Source of the DNA: Nematostella vectensis
Taxonomy: Eukaryota > Cnidaria > Anthozoa > Actiniaria > Edwardsiidae
DNA: 64,000 nt
Assembly: GCF_932526225.1 (NCBI RefSeq)
Contig: NC_064042.1
Location: forward strand, 13,343,040 to 13,407,039
Direction of reading: 5' to 3'
Shown: piece by piece, positions 36,001 through 45,840 of the stretch
Layout of the letters: every line of letters starts with the position of its first letter
Numbering within the stretch: position 1 is the first letter of the stretch
Translations under genes and position numbers: made by a program
The notes under the pieces: model-generated
What the model saw: only the letters and a program-made list of their open reading frames with translations
Told to the model about the DNA's origin: nothing
The model's database searches: none

Positions 36001-39000
36001 AATACCAAGTACGTGAAAAGATCCATTTCATTCAGATAATTCGGAAAGAACTTTTGCAAAATTTACTATTTTGTTTAATGACCAATTTGGTGAATAAAGG
36101 TAAATAAACCTTGTTTTAAGATGGTTGCTTGGAGATTTTATCGCCTAATTTGTCTTCCAATTTAAGTTGGTTAAATGGTTATTTCAAGAATTTTAACCCA
36201 TTCCAATATTAAATGAAAACAATAACAAAGGTGTGGCTGACAAGGGCTCTTTAATATCAAACATTCGACACTCAAATCCTTTACCTGTAATTTCGATATT
36301 AGTTTTCTTGTCAATCGGAATAAATCCGTCAACATCCACCTTCAGCTTGCCGTCTTTCATGGCCCGAACCCGCTCGTTGGTATGCTTGTCGCTACCGTAC
36401 ACCTGTGAAGCGTCCCACCAATGCGTGACGAGATTTTGAAAACTTTTTGGCCTGCTTGGATCCGGACGGCATGTGTCCGGTCGTGTCCGACTTACATCCA
36501 TCTTTCCTGTGGATAGAATAATGAATAGGGTTTGGACGACGTTACATAATCAGCAATTCATTATCGCTGTATTCAAAGTTACCATAACCATTAAAAGGTT
36601 TCTACAGTACAATATTAAGCAATACCCAAATAACATTTCTATGAGACAACAACAAAGTGAAGAAGTTTTTCACGGCTACTGCATTAAACGTTAATCCGCC
36701 CCAAAAGGCCGCGTTTATTTAAAGATTTAAACAAGACACATGCGGTTGTTACGTGTAACGTGTTAGTGTAAGCTGCAAAAAGAAATAATACAAAACATAA
36801 CCACTAAGAAACCATACGTAGTCCCCGTTGGTGACCTATCCTATCGCCCGTGGACAAGGACTATGTGAATCTCACCTTTCATCTTCTTGTACATTGGATC
36901 GTCGTGATGTAAAGGGACCTCAATCGGGTCTTCCTTTATCGGGTCGCCGTGGTCAAACCAGTCATGTATAACAAACTGCACCCAGGCCAGTGCAAACAGG
37001 TTCATCCAAGGAGCCTTAACGAACTTCTTGCGCCTCAGAAGCCTGTTAAAAGAGACTTGTGTAAGGTAAGAACGAAAAGACCCCGCTATTTAATATAAAG
37101 TATTATAGAGTAATATAGAGTACTCACGATAACCTAGTAGAACGTGTTATAGGTCTGGGCTTAATCCAGATTCAGATGTGCTTGGAATTTTTACTGATTT
37201 TTTCAAAGATGTTATTAGAGAGAGGACACACGAATACGCTTGGTTTCAGCATGCGCGCGAGTAATCTCAAAAAGTAGATTGTAACATAAGAAAACATTTC
37301 AATTGACAAATTAGATAGATCTCATTTGTTGTGCGTCTGCCCTCTAAAAGATGCACAAAGATGGAGCTGGTTGATAAGAAGAAACCAGAACCACGATAAT
37401 GGTAATAATGATAACGGCGACAATGATATCAGCAAGGATGATAACGATGATAATGACAAAACGTTGATGATGATAACGATGATAATGATGACAGTGAAGA
37501 TGACAACGATGATGATAATGATAAAAAAGATGATAATGACGGAAATGATGATGGTTATGACAGCAATGATGATGACGATGATAATGATAATGATCATGAT
37601 AACAGCGATGATGATGATCATAAAATGTAAATTGAAATGTTTGTCATTTGTATAAAGCACTTAAACATACGAAATGATCAACTGAGTTTCACATGTGACT
37701 GACTTTACTCGTCAGTGTGTAGATACGGACTGCTCCACGCAGTTTACAATCATGAGTGAGTGAGTTATTGTGTAAGCATTGTTACTGAAGATGGTACCAC
37801 GGTCAAGCGTCCCCAGCGGTTCTTTTACGTCCCCCAATACAGGTTAATGATATTCGATGAGAGACGGGACCTCCAGCTTAAACACGAGGTTCCGCTATAA
37901 AAGGGAACCCCCCCCCCCCCCCCCCCCTCGGGCTCAATCAGCCATCAATGAGTCAACATGTCTGGACAATTGTTCTGAGCGCTTAATTCGAATTTCATAT
38001 TCTAAACCAAAATAAATAATCATTCCTAGAGTTGTTTATCTAAAAATGTTTAAAATAATGTTATACCAAGCTGTGTGCGCTCTAAAATACGAGCATTTTC
38101 ATCACAGCGCGAGAATAATTTATGCAGGTGCGCTAAATTATGGATAGCGCAAAATTTAAAATTTTGCACCGCAAACGTGAGTGAACAAGGGCTCGAACCC
38201 CGGCCCTCTTGCTTGAGAAGCGAAGCCCGTACCACTAAGCTATCGCGCCACTCTACATCAAGCTAAGCTTAATCATAATGATTACACTCACTTGTTACTG
38301 ATGACCCTTGGATTAGGCTCCAGCAATCTTATGTTGTCTCCTGTCACAGTGTGCTTGTGATCGAAGTTTCTCCCGAGTCTGTAGAAGCGTGTCCCCATCT
38401 GCGTTAAGTTGAGATCATTACACGACCCGTCCACCTGGCGTACACGAGTCATTGCCTCAGTGCAGAAGTCTAACCGAAGTAAAAAGATAAATATTTCAAT
38501 GTTTTATGTTATAATTTATTACCTTCTCTCTGAATTGGGTAAAAAGCAAACCATGTATATTTTCGTTATGTAGATCAATTCTATTATTCTAGTATTGTTC
38601 TATGTTTCTTCGGACAAAATGTTAAGTAATCACCCATGCAAGAACTAGGCAAAGTCCCATTGTCCTGCGGCAAAAAGCTTTCCCCACGTAGGAGATACAC
38701 AGGCACAAGATATAGAATATAGTGAGATTTTGAGGAAATTACAGAGATTCGGGATCCTAGATTTTATGTTTTTAACCACTTGACAAAATTTACGCAAGGT
38801 TTCCCACGTTAGATTTGTCTAATAAGCCATATTACACATACTAATAAATCCTAGAACTCAAATATTCAAAAACGTTAGGCAGCATTTAGTTTTAAGTGTA
38901 ACTCATGTTGGTTATTTTTTGTCTTGACCAATCAAATTTCGAGTATTAACAAAGGCATTTTTACATACACGCGTACATATACCGTTAGGTTGCCTATAGT

Positions 39001-39508
39001 TTTTACACTGAGCATTACTTAAAAAAGAAGTCAAAGTTGAACAAAAAAGGAACTAGACGACCTCTTGCAAGTTTTATTCTTATTATTTACAAAGCCGTAG
39101 CAGGAGGTGGGGCACTGAGGGCATGTGCCCCCCCTACCTCAATATCTTCCAAAATTATAAAGGGATGACCAAAAGAAGCGTGGCTGTGCCCCCGCAAAAT
39201 TTTCTTACTGTTTCTGTATTGTGCCCCCCAATCTACGTGGCCTACTACGTCTCTGATTTACCACTATTTACGTGAATAGGTAAAAATGTTTGGAGTCAGT
39301 ACGTTAAGTACGAGCTACATGTCTTCATTCTGTGACTAAGGCAACAGTGTGCAGTTATTTTCGTAAGCAGGTCAGAGAATTTCCTGGACTCGTGCCTGTG
39401 TATCGAGGATTTCATGGCATAGTGAGTGTAATCTGAAATCACTATTAAATGATCGAAAGATTTATTAATTCAGGAACGGCGGAAGGGGAGGGGCAGGGGG
39501 CGCAGCGC

Positions 39509-39539
<31 letters not shown>

Positions 39540-39896
39540 AAACACACTTTTCTGTTTCTTTGAATATATATGAACGTTTTTCAAACCAACTGGTTTCAAG
39601 CGGTATATATGCAACCAACAACAAATTTGTTGAACAGTTTAAAATCCCCGCGTTCTAATAAAAAAGGATTTGGAACCACCAACCACCCCTGCCTCTGAAA
39701 CCACCACCCACCCCTCTCCCTGAAACCACCACCCACCCCTCTCCCTGAAACCACCACCCACCCCTCTCCCTGAAACCACCAACCACCCCTCTCCCTGAAA
39801 CCACCAACCACCCGTCCCCCCCAAGACCATTACCCACCCCTCTCCCTGAGACCACTACCCACCCCTCCCGCTGAGACCACTTCCCACCCCTCGCCC

Positions 39897-39927
<31 letters not shown>

Positions 39928-42900
39928 ACACTTATGGTACCACTCCGCCGCCCCTGTGATTGTATTATTTGCATTGATGCTCGATGCTATGGAGCTTTAC
40001 TCACAGGTCCTGTACAGTGCCATGTGTTTTTTGCCGCCACAAATCTGTTGCTTGTCCCCTTTACACTTCTTGCGGCATTCGCACACTTTAGATTTCCCAT
40101 GAACATTATAGTCCATACCACATAAGCACCTGCAAATCACATTTTTATTAGTTGATGATGCTCTGCTGTTGTTATCTAATGATACAAGAGAAGATAAGGG
40201 CTCACATCGTTATACCATACATGAAGTATACCTCCGTATTGTCCGCTCATAAGTAAGAACCGTGTCTGCTATCTAAGAATCGGCATGTTCTTAGCATGTT
40301 TTGTTGAGATCCCAGGCTTGAAATTCTTATAAAAATGGTGCTTCTAAAAAGAAGAGTGTCTTGAGCTTGTTTGTTTTATTATTGGGTACCCTTTGTTTTC
40401 CTTTGTGTCAAGCCAAATCCCAGAATGCCTCACTAGATTCTTCGAAAATGGCGTCCACACACAAACACAAAACAAACACAAAACGTAGTTTCGAGTGTGA
40501 CCTCTATGGTAAATGCTTCAACCAGTCTGGAAATTGCAACGTACACAGAAGGACACATTTTGGTGAGAGGCCGTACAGATGTGAGCAATGTGGGAAATGC
40601 TTCAGTCAGCCTGGAAATCGCAACGTACACAGAAGGACACATTTTGGTGAGAGGCCGTACAAATGTGAGCAATGTGGTAAATGTTTTTCACAGGCTGGAA
40701 ACCTCAAGACACATGTTCTCACACATACAGGAGAAAGGGAACACCAGTGTCCTCAGTGTGGTAAATGTTTTTCACAGGCTGGAAACCTCAAGACACATGT
40801 TCTCACACATACAGGAGAAAGGAAACACCAATGTCCTCAGTGTGGTAAATGTTTTTCACAGGCTGGAAACCTCAAGACACATGTTCTCACACATACAGGA
40901 GAAAGGGAACACCAGTGTCCTCAGTGTGGTAAATGTTTTTCGCAGACTGGAAACCTCAAGACACATGTTCTTACACACACAGGAGAAAGGGAACACCAGT
41001 GTCCTCAGTGTGGTAAATGTTTTGCACTGGCTGGAAACCTTAAGACACATGCTATCACACATACAGGAGAAAAGCAACATCAGTGTCCTCAGTGCTATAA
41101 ATGCATTGCATTGGCTGGAACCCTAAGAAAACATGCCCTGACACATACAGGATACTAGACACATCAGTCTCATCAGTGTGGTACAGTGGAACCTGTCTTT
41201 TATGGGAGAAAGAAAATGCATCGTAAAATCAAGGCATTGTTACAAAGCGGTCCTCGATTTTATGATAGCGAGCGCGGGTTAATTATCAACTATAACAAAA
41301 TAATAATATTGTGACTTCTCTGTTTAAGACTGTACAATTTTTCTCTGTAAGACTGTAATATGTGTTTAACAAGTTTAAAAAAAAAAATGATAAATTGTAC
41401 TGTATGTGTGTGGTGTCTTGAGTTTTCTCTCTTTGTTGATAGAGAGAATCAGTAATATCCTTGTATGTAGGTCAAAATTATGCTTGGGAGAACAGATTAT
41501 CAAAAGACATGCCCAAACACATACAGGGGAAAAGCCACACCAGTGTCCTCAGTGTGGTAAATGCTTTGCACTGGCTGGAAACCCACATATGTGGGAGAAG
41601 GGCACACCAGTGTCCTTAACATGTTAAATGCTTTGCTTTCGCTGAAAATCTCAACAGGCATGCTGCACACATACAGAAGAAAAGCCACATTACTGTCACT
41701 GATTAACTTTTATGGGCTGTGACCTAAAAACATCATCTTACACATTACTGGAGTATTGTAAATCGCTGATAAACTCAAAACACATGCTCTTTCACATTTA
41801 AGGTTATCAATTTTACATGTTGTATTTTGCATATTTTAAGTTAGAAATAAAAAAAAGTTTTGTTCTTCTCGTCTAGGCGTTGGAGTTTTATTTTAGCGAG
41901 AAAACCCTGAGGTCGTTATTTTGCCGCCATTTTGGAAAATATGGACTTGAAAGGGGTAGGGCGAGCTGGAAAAGGGGAAATATTTTTTTTTGTCAACCAT
42001 TGCCCGTCTTGCTCTTCTGTATCCAAAATAGCCAAACAAATGTATACTCCTTCACAGGCACGTAAGGGGGCAGAACATGTGATTTTGGAAGGGGCGAAGG
42101 TGATTTTGAAAAAAAAGATTTCTGAAACATTTGTTTGAGGAAAAGAATCCCTGCAACCCAATCCTACACCATTTTACACGATTTCACGTGCCAAAAATTA
42201 TGAAATTATAAAGGCAGAAACCGAAAGTTGTGAAGGGAGAGATGTCGGACTCTGAAATAACGATAAACTTGACTGGATCATCAACTTGGACAAGGAGGGC
42301 AACTTAACAGTATTCATTTTCCAGATTTAAAGACATTTTGTTGATTGATGTCGTAAAGGGGTGGGGGGCTCTGAACATTTTGGAGTTCAGAAAAGGGGGG
42401 TACCGAAAAAAAATGACTGTTTACAATGAATGGAGGTCTCTGAAATTTTAACGTGTCTTGAGTGAAAATGGAATTTCTCAGCGATAGTTCGCAGAATATT
42501 GTTGCTGTTACTGATCGATATGTTATTTTTATTGTAATGATAGATAATCCATAGCTTATTCCCTTATACTAGCGACCACTGACAGGCGCCTACCCAGGAT
42601 TGGCCAGGGGGGGGGGGGGGGTACACGGTCATAGGTATGACTTGGAAAAGCAAAGTACTTGGAGATTGCTTAATAACAAATGACCCACTTTTTGGCCACC
42701 AAGAGGGCAGCCCCCCCCCCCCCCCCCCCCACCACCACCACAACAGCCGAAGGTCTACTTTCTCAATAGACGTGCTATTTGTAGACAAAAGTACAAAGCA
42801 TAAGCTAGATCACTATGGTATGTGGCCAAATCCGACAATTAACGTCACGTGGAGATACTGCAAAGGCATAAAAAATATCTTTTTGTTTTTTCGGGGGTGG

Positions 42901-44875
42901 TCAGATTTTTATCAGAGATATTACTCCGCCCCTCCCCCCCGGAAAAATTAGGTCCACTTTCTCGGATTTCGCACCCCCCCCCCCCCCCCCCCCCCCAAGA
43001 ATAATCCTGGGTACGGGCCTGCAGGATGCGCGCGCTATGCCTCTTTGTTTGGATCTATTCTTGATATAAACATTTTGTCCTCCACAGTCCTTTGTTGCCA
43101 ATAAGTAATTAATATCCCATGCCTTCTTTTGATTTTTCTTTTTCTTTCTAAGATAAAACCTCTTTTTTATTGACTGTCATTACATGTTTTTTATGAAACA
43201 TTTGCAATAAAAAATACTAGAGGATTTTGTTGTGTTTGTGTTTGTGTTGATGGCATAAATATTTCTTTTTGTTTTCTTTGCACTTGCGTAAATAAAAAAA
43301 TAAATGCAATAACAATGAAAACAAGTATACAGTACTGATATTACAATATGGTTATTTTTGGTTCTAACAGAAAATTTACCCCTAAGAGATAGCACATTGA
43401 GGGTGATCAAAGAATTTTAAGATATAGAGATAACATCAAAGCAAACACATTTAAGATTTAATTTCTTAATCCTATTACAGCTCAAGCTCTGCTGTGACTT
43501 TGCTCTCTATGCTAGCGTATGCATGATGACAGTAGACTAAAGAATGGAAATAATTATATTGTTTATAAGATGACTCAATCTGGTTATAACAGCCATACTC
43601 CTAACAGATAGAACATAGAGGGCAGTCAAAGCAATTTTTAACCCTAATCCCCATTTACTTTTATGGAGTCCCCTCCCCCAGCCTGGAAAGCTGGTGTTTA
43701 TTACCCCAATCAGTGTTATAATATGGCGTTTACACATTTTATCGTAATTAAATGTGTGTTTTTTAATGATAGAAAAAAAAGGGGGAGCTCAAACAAATTG
43801 CAAATCCACATGCAATCCCAAGTTATCCCAGTCAACCTTGCACGAGGGTCTAGTCTTATTTAAGAATCAATCAATCTAGTTTGAAAAGACTGCTTCAAAA
43901 CATGCGCAAAAAGCATTTTCGGCATTTCTATGATAACCGTTTATTGTGTCCTTTTTACCTTTTGCCGTCATGCAACGCTGCATATGGGTATCTTTCCTTT
44001 TTGCATTCTCTGACACACATAGCTGGAGTGACCTGGCCTTTGTATTTTTCATCAAACCCGCTGTCGTACATCTCTCTCTCTTTATAGCACCCGATAAGAC
44101 CAGACCCTAGATAATACAAGTAGTGAAAAAGGAAAAAAAAAAGTCTTGTGTCAAAATCAATCCGATTATATTATTACTATATATATATATAAAATAATAA
44201 TTTTACTTCTGGTTTGCGTTTCCAACTCTAAAATCTTTGCTCAAAACGGACCCGTCGCATTTTTTTAGGCAGAGAATATTTACCTAGTTGCCGCCTACAA
44301 AACAACTAAAGAAAGTATAAAAAAAAATTGTGCGAAAATTTTATTATTTGGGAGAATTCAAAACGCATACGTTACTTTGTAGGCACCCTCACAAATAATG
44401 TTTTAAACCTACATTGCAGATACTTCAACAGCTATGACTATAAATTTTTTCTGTAATGACGTCATATGATGATGTCATCGCCTGAAATAAAATTACGTTG
44501 TTTATAAACAATGATGTCATGCCTATTTTTTTTCCATTCACAAATGTTTGGCGGATGTATAGCGTCTGGAAGTTTTCATATCAGTACTGTGAAACTCTCA
44601 CGATATAAATCGAAGGCAAAATGAAATTGCCCCTTTCATAATGAAATCCCAGTTTCTACCAATGATGAAATCTTACCAAGCATCGGGTCGTTACATTTCT
44701 GAATCCCGTGGGGGAGGGGGTTGGGGTAGGAGTCGAACAGGTTTGACCGGAACAACCTTTCCTTCTCGAAGAATGTATAGGCCATGACGAGGACCACAGG
44801 CATCTTCCACCATATGGTGCCTTTTGTCAGGTAGCCCCCAATCATGGCCAGCAGCTTGGCGAGACCGGGATCCAT
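26917..44875 (-). CDS. Fatty-acid alpha-dioxygenase-like heme peroxidase (complete, 10 exons, 614 aa)
   Basis: Alpha-dioxygenases add O2 to the alpha-carbon of fatty acids to make 2-hydroperoxides; they are membrane-associated heme proteins of the peroxidase-cyclooxygenase superfamily (family knowledge). Exons in transcript order: 44875-44677, 38469-38292, 37042-36876, 36506-36285, 35382-35250, 31412-31247, 30761-30629, 29488-29298, 28764-28478, 27085-26917. They sum to 1845 nt with all phases consistent and end in TGA. Motifs: distal-His segment FVIHDWFDH, THWWDASQVYGSD, DGKLKVDVDG, catalytic Tyr and proximal His in MYRFHPLLPDDF, RDRERGIPRYNQFRR and C-terminal RFFTDDF...GIDWVN. The order and the near-614-aa length match plant alpha-dioxygenases better than animal cyclooxygenases or peroxidasins. 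The substrate is unproven. Confidence 0.93.
27993..28324. mobile_element. Family-C MITE, copy 1 (alpha-dioxygenase intron)
   Basis: Ends CAGGCCCGTACCCATGGGG and AAAATCCGGGTAC are inverted. The interior matches the 42583-43025 copy, including GGTCAGATTTTTATCAGA and a C tract. Confidence 0.75.
28478..28764 (-). CDS. Alpha-dioxygenase-like penultimate exon
   Basis: The largest exon of the gene (287 bp). It opens LVDLATIDVIRDRERGIPRY, with the Arg-rich signature conserved in heme peroxidases, then FRRLLGLRPLTDF, and closes FQLFLLMANRRMVVD as in plant enzymes. Confidence 0.93.
29548..29797 (+). mobile_element. Family-E MITE, diverged copy
   Basis: Starts GCAGCATGGTCACCAGTTTA and ends TAAACTGGTGGCCATGC. 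The interior matches 9757-10010 (TTAAAAATCATCGGA-type words). The TTAA flanks are lost. Confidence 0.75.
29828..30292 (+). repeat. Family-B dispersed repeat, copy lacking the family-A insertion
   Basis: The inverse of 51602-52372 over its whole length. It keeps the uninterrupted junction around 29860 where the other copy carries a family-A MITE. Contains paired AAGATGGCGGATCC and ATATGGCGG words. Confidence 0.85.
30629..30761 (-). CDS. Alpha-dioxygenase-like exon with catalytic Tyr and proximal His
   Basis: Encodes NIGQPKSLSGVPFSITEEF followed by VAMYRFHPLLPDDFNIYS. The Y-x-x-H spacing matches the catalytic Tyr/proximal His pair shared by alpha-dioxygenases and cyclooxygenases. Both residues are present, so the enzyme is probably active. 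Confidence 0.93.
30800..30945 (-). mobile_element. Family-D MITE
   Basis: Reverse-orientation copy ending CACTGCTACGGCCC, with CCACGCCCCTACTGGTCATT inside. A partial relative at 31085-31195 shares TCCCTACTGGTCATTTCC and a G run. Confidence 0.65.
31395..31535 (-). repeat. Short tandem repeat duplicating a splice acceptor of the alpha-dioxygenase gene
   Basis: The plus-strand word CTTACAATCAACCTTTACAA, which spans the acceptor and first bases of exon 31412-31247, recurs at about 31494 in the same form and at about 31435 in a variant. Each full copy keeps an AAAG/GTTGATTG junction in gene sense. Confidence 0.85.
31681..34710. repeat. 30-bp satellite, 101 units in perfect register, in an alpha-dioxygenase intron
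   Basis: Units read GTCCATAACT then TCCATGTGTGCATTTCAGTT. From 31681 to 34710 no unit has gained or lost a base; variation is by substitution only (GTCC/ATCC/GTCT/GTTT at the unit start, rare CAATTC, TTAAG, AACG). Frames stay open on both strands simply because 30 is a multiple of 3. It lies within the intron between exons 35382-35250 and 31412-31247. Confidence 0.97.
34970..35062. repeat. AGAAC pentanucleotide microsatellite
   Basis: Run of GAACA-type units with a few GGAC variants in the same intron as the 30-bp satellite. Confidence 0.9.
35402..35655. mobile_element. MITE with AGAGATCACGTGA-type inverted ends (alpha-dioxygenase intron)
   Basis: The left end has GAGAGATCACGTGACTGTTT; the right end is its inverse (AACTTCACGTGATCTCTTAG then GACTAGCGCT-type words reversed). 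About 250 bp, no coding potential. TTAAT and TAAT lie at the edges, so a short target duplication is possible. Confidence 0.7.
36876..37042 (-). CDS. Alpha-dioxygenase-like exon with distal heme histidine
   Basis: Encodes LLRRKKFVKAPWMNLFALAW, QFVIHDWFDHGDP and EVPLHHDDPMYKKM. The His in FVIHDW corresponds to the distal His of plant alpha-dioxygenase, by memory of that family. Confidence 0.93.
37380..37630. repeat. GAT/AAT-rich low-complexity tract
   Basis: Imperfect GATGATAATGA units. The Asp/Met-rich and Ile-rich frames on the two strands are by-products of the repeat. Confidence 0.9.
38040..38250 (-). mobile_element. tRNA-derived SINE (alpha-dioxygenase intron)
   Basis: On the minus strand the head at 38250-38178 reads TGGCGCGATAGCTTAGTGG, an A-box-like word, and has GGGGTTCGAGCCC, a good B box, at the normal tRNA spacing. 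The tail past 38178 is an unrelated AT-rich body containing GCGCTATCCATAATTTAGCG. A recognisable tRNA head with a non-tRNA body is the SINE pattern. The 3' limit is approximate. Confidence 0.7.
39090..39258 (+). mobile_element. Family-D MITE
   Basis: Starts AAGCCGTAGCAGGAGGTGGG and contains GGGCATGTGCCCCCCC and GCGTGGCTGTGCCCC, shared with 61588-61740. Confidence 0.7.
39660..39930. repeat. 29-30-bp CCACCCACCCCTCTCCCTGAA minisatellite with C tract
   Basis: About eight units of CTGAAACCACCACCCACCCC in the alpha-dioxygenase intron, ending in a C run and a CA run. Trp/Gly-rich minus-strand frames arise only from the repeat. Confidence 0.9.
40448..41158 (+). CDS. C2H2 zinc-finger protein, 236 aa, single exon, nested in an alpha-dioxygenase intron
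   Basis: The inferred start is ATG at 40448 (AAAATGGCG context); the frame upstream to 40361 has no ATG. The protein has eight tandem fingers joined by HTGE(R/K)-type linkers. Finger 1 has Tyr in place of the second Cys (CDLYGKC) and is probably unfolded; fingers 2-8 keep C2H2. Fingers 3-6 share the helix SQAGNLKTH or SQTGNLKTH, and 7 is FALAGNLKTH, with near-identical 84-bp DNA units, so expansion is recent. It presumably acts as a nuclear DNA-binding protein. No effector domain is seen. An acceptor-like CAAATCCCAG at about 40425 leaves open an upstream exon. The frame ends at TAG directly after an HTGY linker. Confidence 0.8.
   Translation: MASTHKHKTNTKRSFECDLYGKCFNQSGNCNVHRRTHFGERPYRCEQCGKCFSQPGNRNVHRRTHFGERPYKCEQCGKCFSQAGNLKTHVLTHTGEREHQCPQCGKCFSQAGNLKTHVLTHTGERKHQCPQCGKCFSQAGNLKTHVLTHTGEREHQCPQCGKCFSQTGNLKTHVLTHTGEREHQCPQCGKCFALAGNLKTHAITHTGEKQHQCPQCYKCIALAGTLRKHALTHTGY
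41182..41290 (+). mobile_element. Possible pogo/Tc1-type terminal fragment
   Basis: TACAGTGGAACCTGTCTTTT resembles the CAGTGGAACC ends of pogo/Tigger elements, with a related CCTCGATTTTATGATA 70 bp on. The partner end was not located. Confidence 0.35.
41484..41710 (+). pseudogene. Decayed C2H2 zinc-finger units downstream of the zinc-finger gene
   Basis: HAQTHTGEKPHQCPQCGKCF (about 41503-41570) is followed by broken fingers: the next His pair is replaced and a stop and frame change intervene, then HAAHIQKKSHIT-like remnants. Weak finger traces also follow the TAG at 41158 (THQSHQCGT). The array was once longer. Confidence 0.8.
42583..43025. mobile_element. Family-C MITE, copy 2 (alpha-dioxygenase intron)
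   Basis: Left end CAGGCGCCTACCCAGGATT, right end AATCCTGGGTACGGGCCTG: inverted repeats of about 19 bp. The interior has three G/C homopolymer tracts and matches 27993-28324. Its first half also matches the units at 62160-62800. Confidence 0.85.
43030..44676. other. Intron sequence without recognised features
   Basis: AT-rich part of the first alpha-dioxygenase intron. A short TA run is at about 44179-44190, and TGATGTCAT/TGACGTCAT words are at 44455-44520. No exon or element boundary was identified. Confidence 0.5.
44677..44875 (-). CDS. Alpha-dioxygenase-like first coding exon
   Basis: It begins MDPGLAKLLAMIGGYL and continues through a hydrophobic stretch (WWKMPVVLVMAYTFF), like the membrane-binding N-terminus of alpha-dioxygenases. 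A possible acceptor (TGTTATTTAG) lies 6 bp upstream of the ATG, so a non-coding 5' exon is likely. It ends in phase 1 at GTAAGA. Confidence 0.85.
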
Positions 44876-45554
44876 GGTAACCTAAATAACACAGGAACCC
44901 CATCTAAAATAAAATACTGCCTAGAAAATACAGGGTGCAGGGCTTCCTGTTTCAATACTAAATGTCGTTTCCATGGTTCTCGGGAGATTATCAAATACTG
45001 TAAGTTTTTTTTAGATTCGTTGGACATGATAATTGATTATTGACAAATTTCGACTGTTAACGATTGCCAAATTTCTAACAAGGCGAGAATAGGTGCAGAA
45101 ATAAGTGAGAAGTGAATAACTTTCCCCGCAAGGCAACGCTTTGTCACAAAAAGTCAGAAAAATATAAGCGGCTGTAGACTGCTTGGGGACCCTGTGGGTC
45201 AGTGTGTCATATGGTACAAAAGGCTGGCTTCAGTCAAGATCAGTCAGTTCAAGATGACAGATTTGTTTGTTTGTTTGTTGTTGTTTTTTTTTTGTTTGTT
45301 TTTTTGCCTGCCTAACACCTTCTAAGTTTTCGGCGTCTCCGGCAGAGTTTTCGCTTCCCTGGTACAATTTCTCTCTGACCTAGTGGAAAATCTCCCTCTC
45401 GCACGAAAATAGACATCTAAAAAAAATCTGACTGTCTAGTCCTGGTACTGGAAAACTTCACTCGCTTGGTAAGCAACTTGATGGGCTTTTCTAAAGTTAT
45501 TACTCGCCACGTGTGTTACATAGAGTTGTTTGATTTCCAACACATGCAAACGCT

Positions 45555-45840
45555 TTCTTTAAACATGTTCTCTTGCTGTGCATATTGCCTTATCATCATC
45601 ATTGAGTTTTTGCTGTACTACTTTTTTAAATCAGAATCCTATAAGTAGAGGAAAGTATATTCAAGTTAGGATAATAAATGAATCGTTATTATTGCTATTA
45701 CATGTTGTCTCTTGCTGAGCATATTGCCTTATCATCATCATTGAGTTTTTGCTGTACTAAATGTTTAAATCAGAATCCAATAAGTAGAGGAAAGTATTCT
45801 GTTGTAGGGATAATAAAAGAATCGTTCTTATTGCTAATAC
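45555..45840. repeat. ~140-bp tandem duplication
   Basis: Two copies share GCATATTGCCTTATCATCAT, GAGTTTTTGCTGTACTA and AAGTAGAGGAAAGTAT, starting at about 45577 and 45718. Confidence 0.9.

Noticed and set aside
37322-37660. Ile-rich or Asp/Met-rich small proteins
   Set aside because: Frames across a GAT/AAT low-complexity tract.
38178-38250. Functional tRNA gene
   Set aside because: The internal boxes are good, but the cloverleaf pairing could not be completed convincingly and an unrelated body follows; a SINE head is more likely.
40361-40447. Signal-peptide-like N-terminus for the zinc-finger protein
   Set aside because: It depends on a TTG start with no ATG; the ATG at 40448 gives a normal zinc-finger protein.
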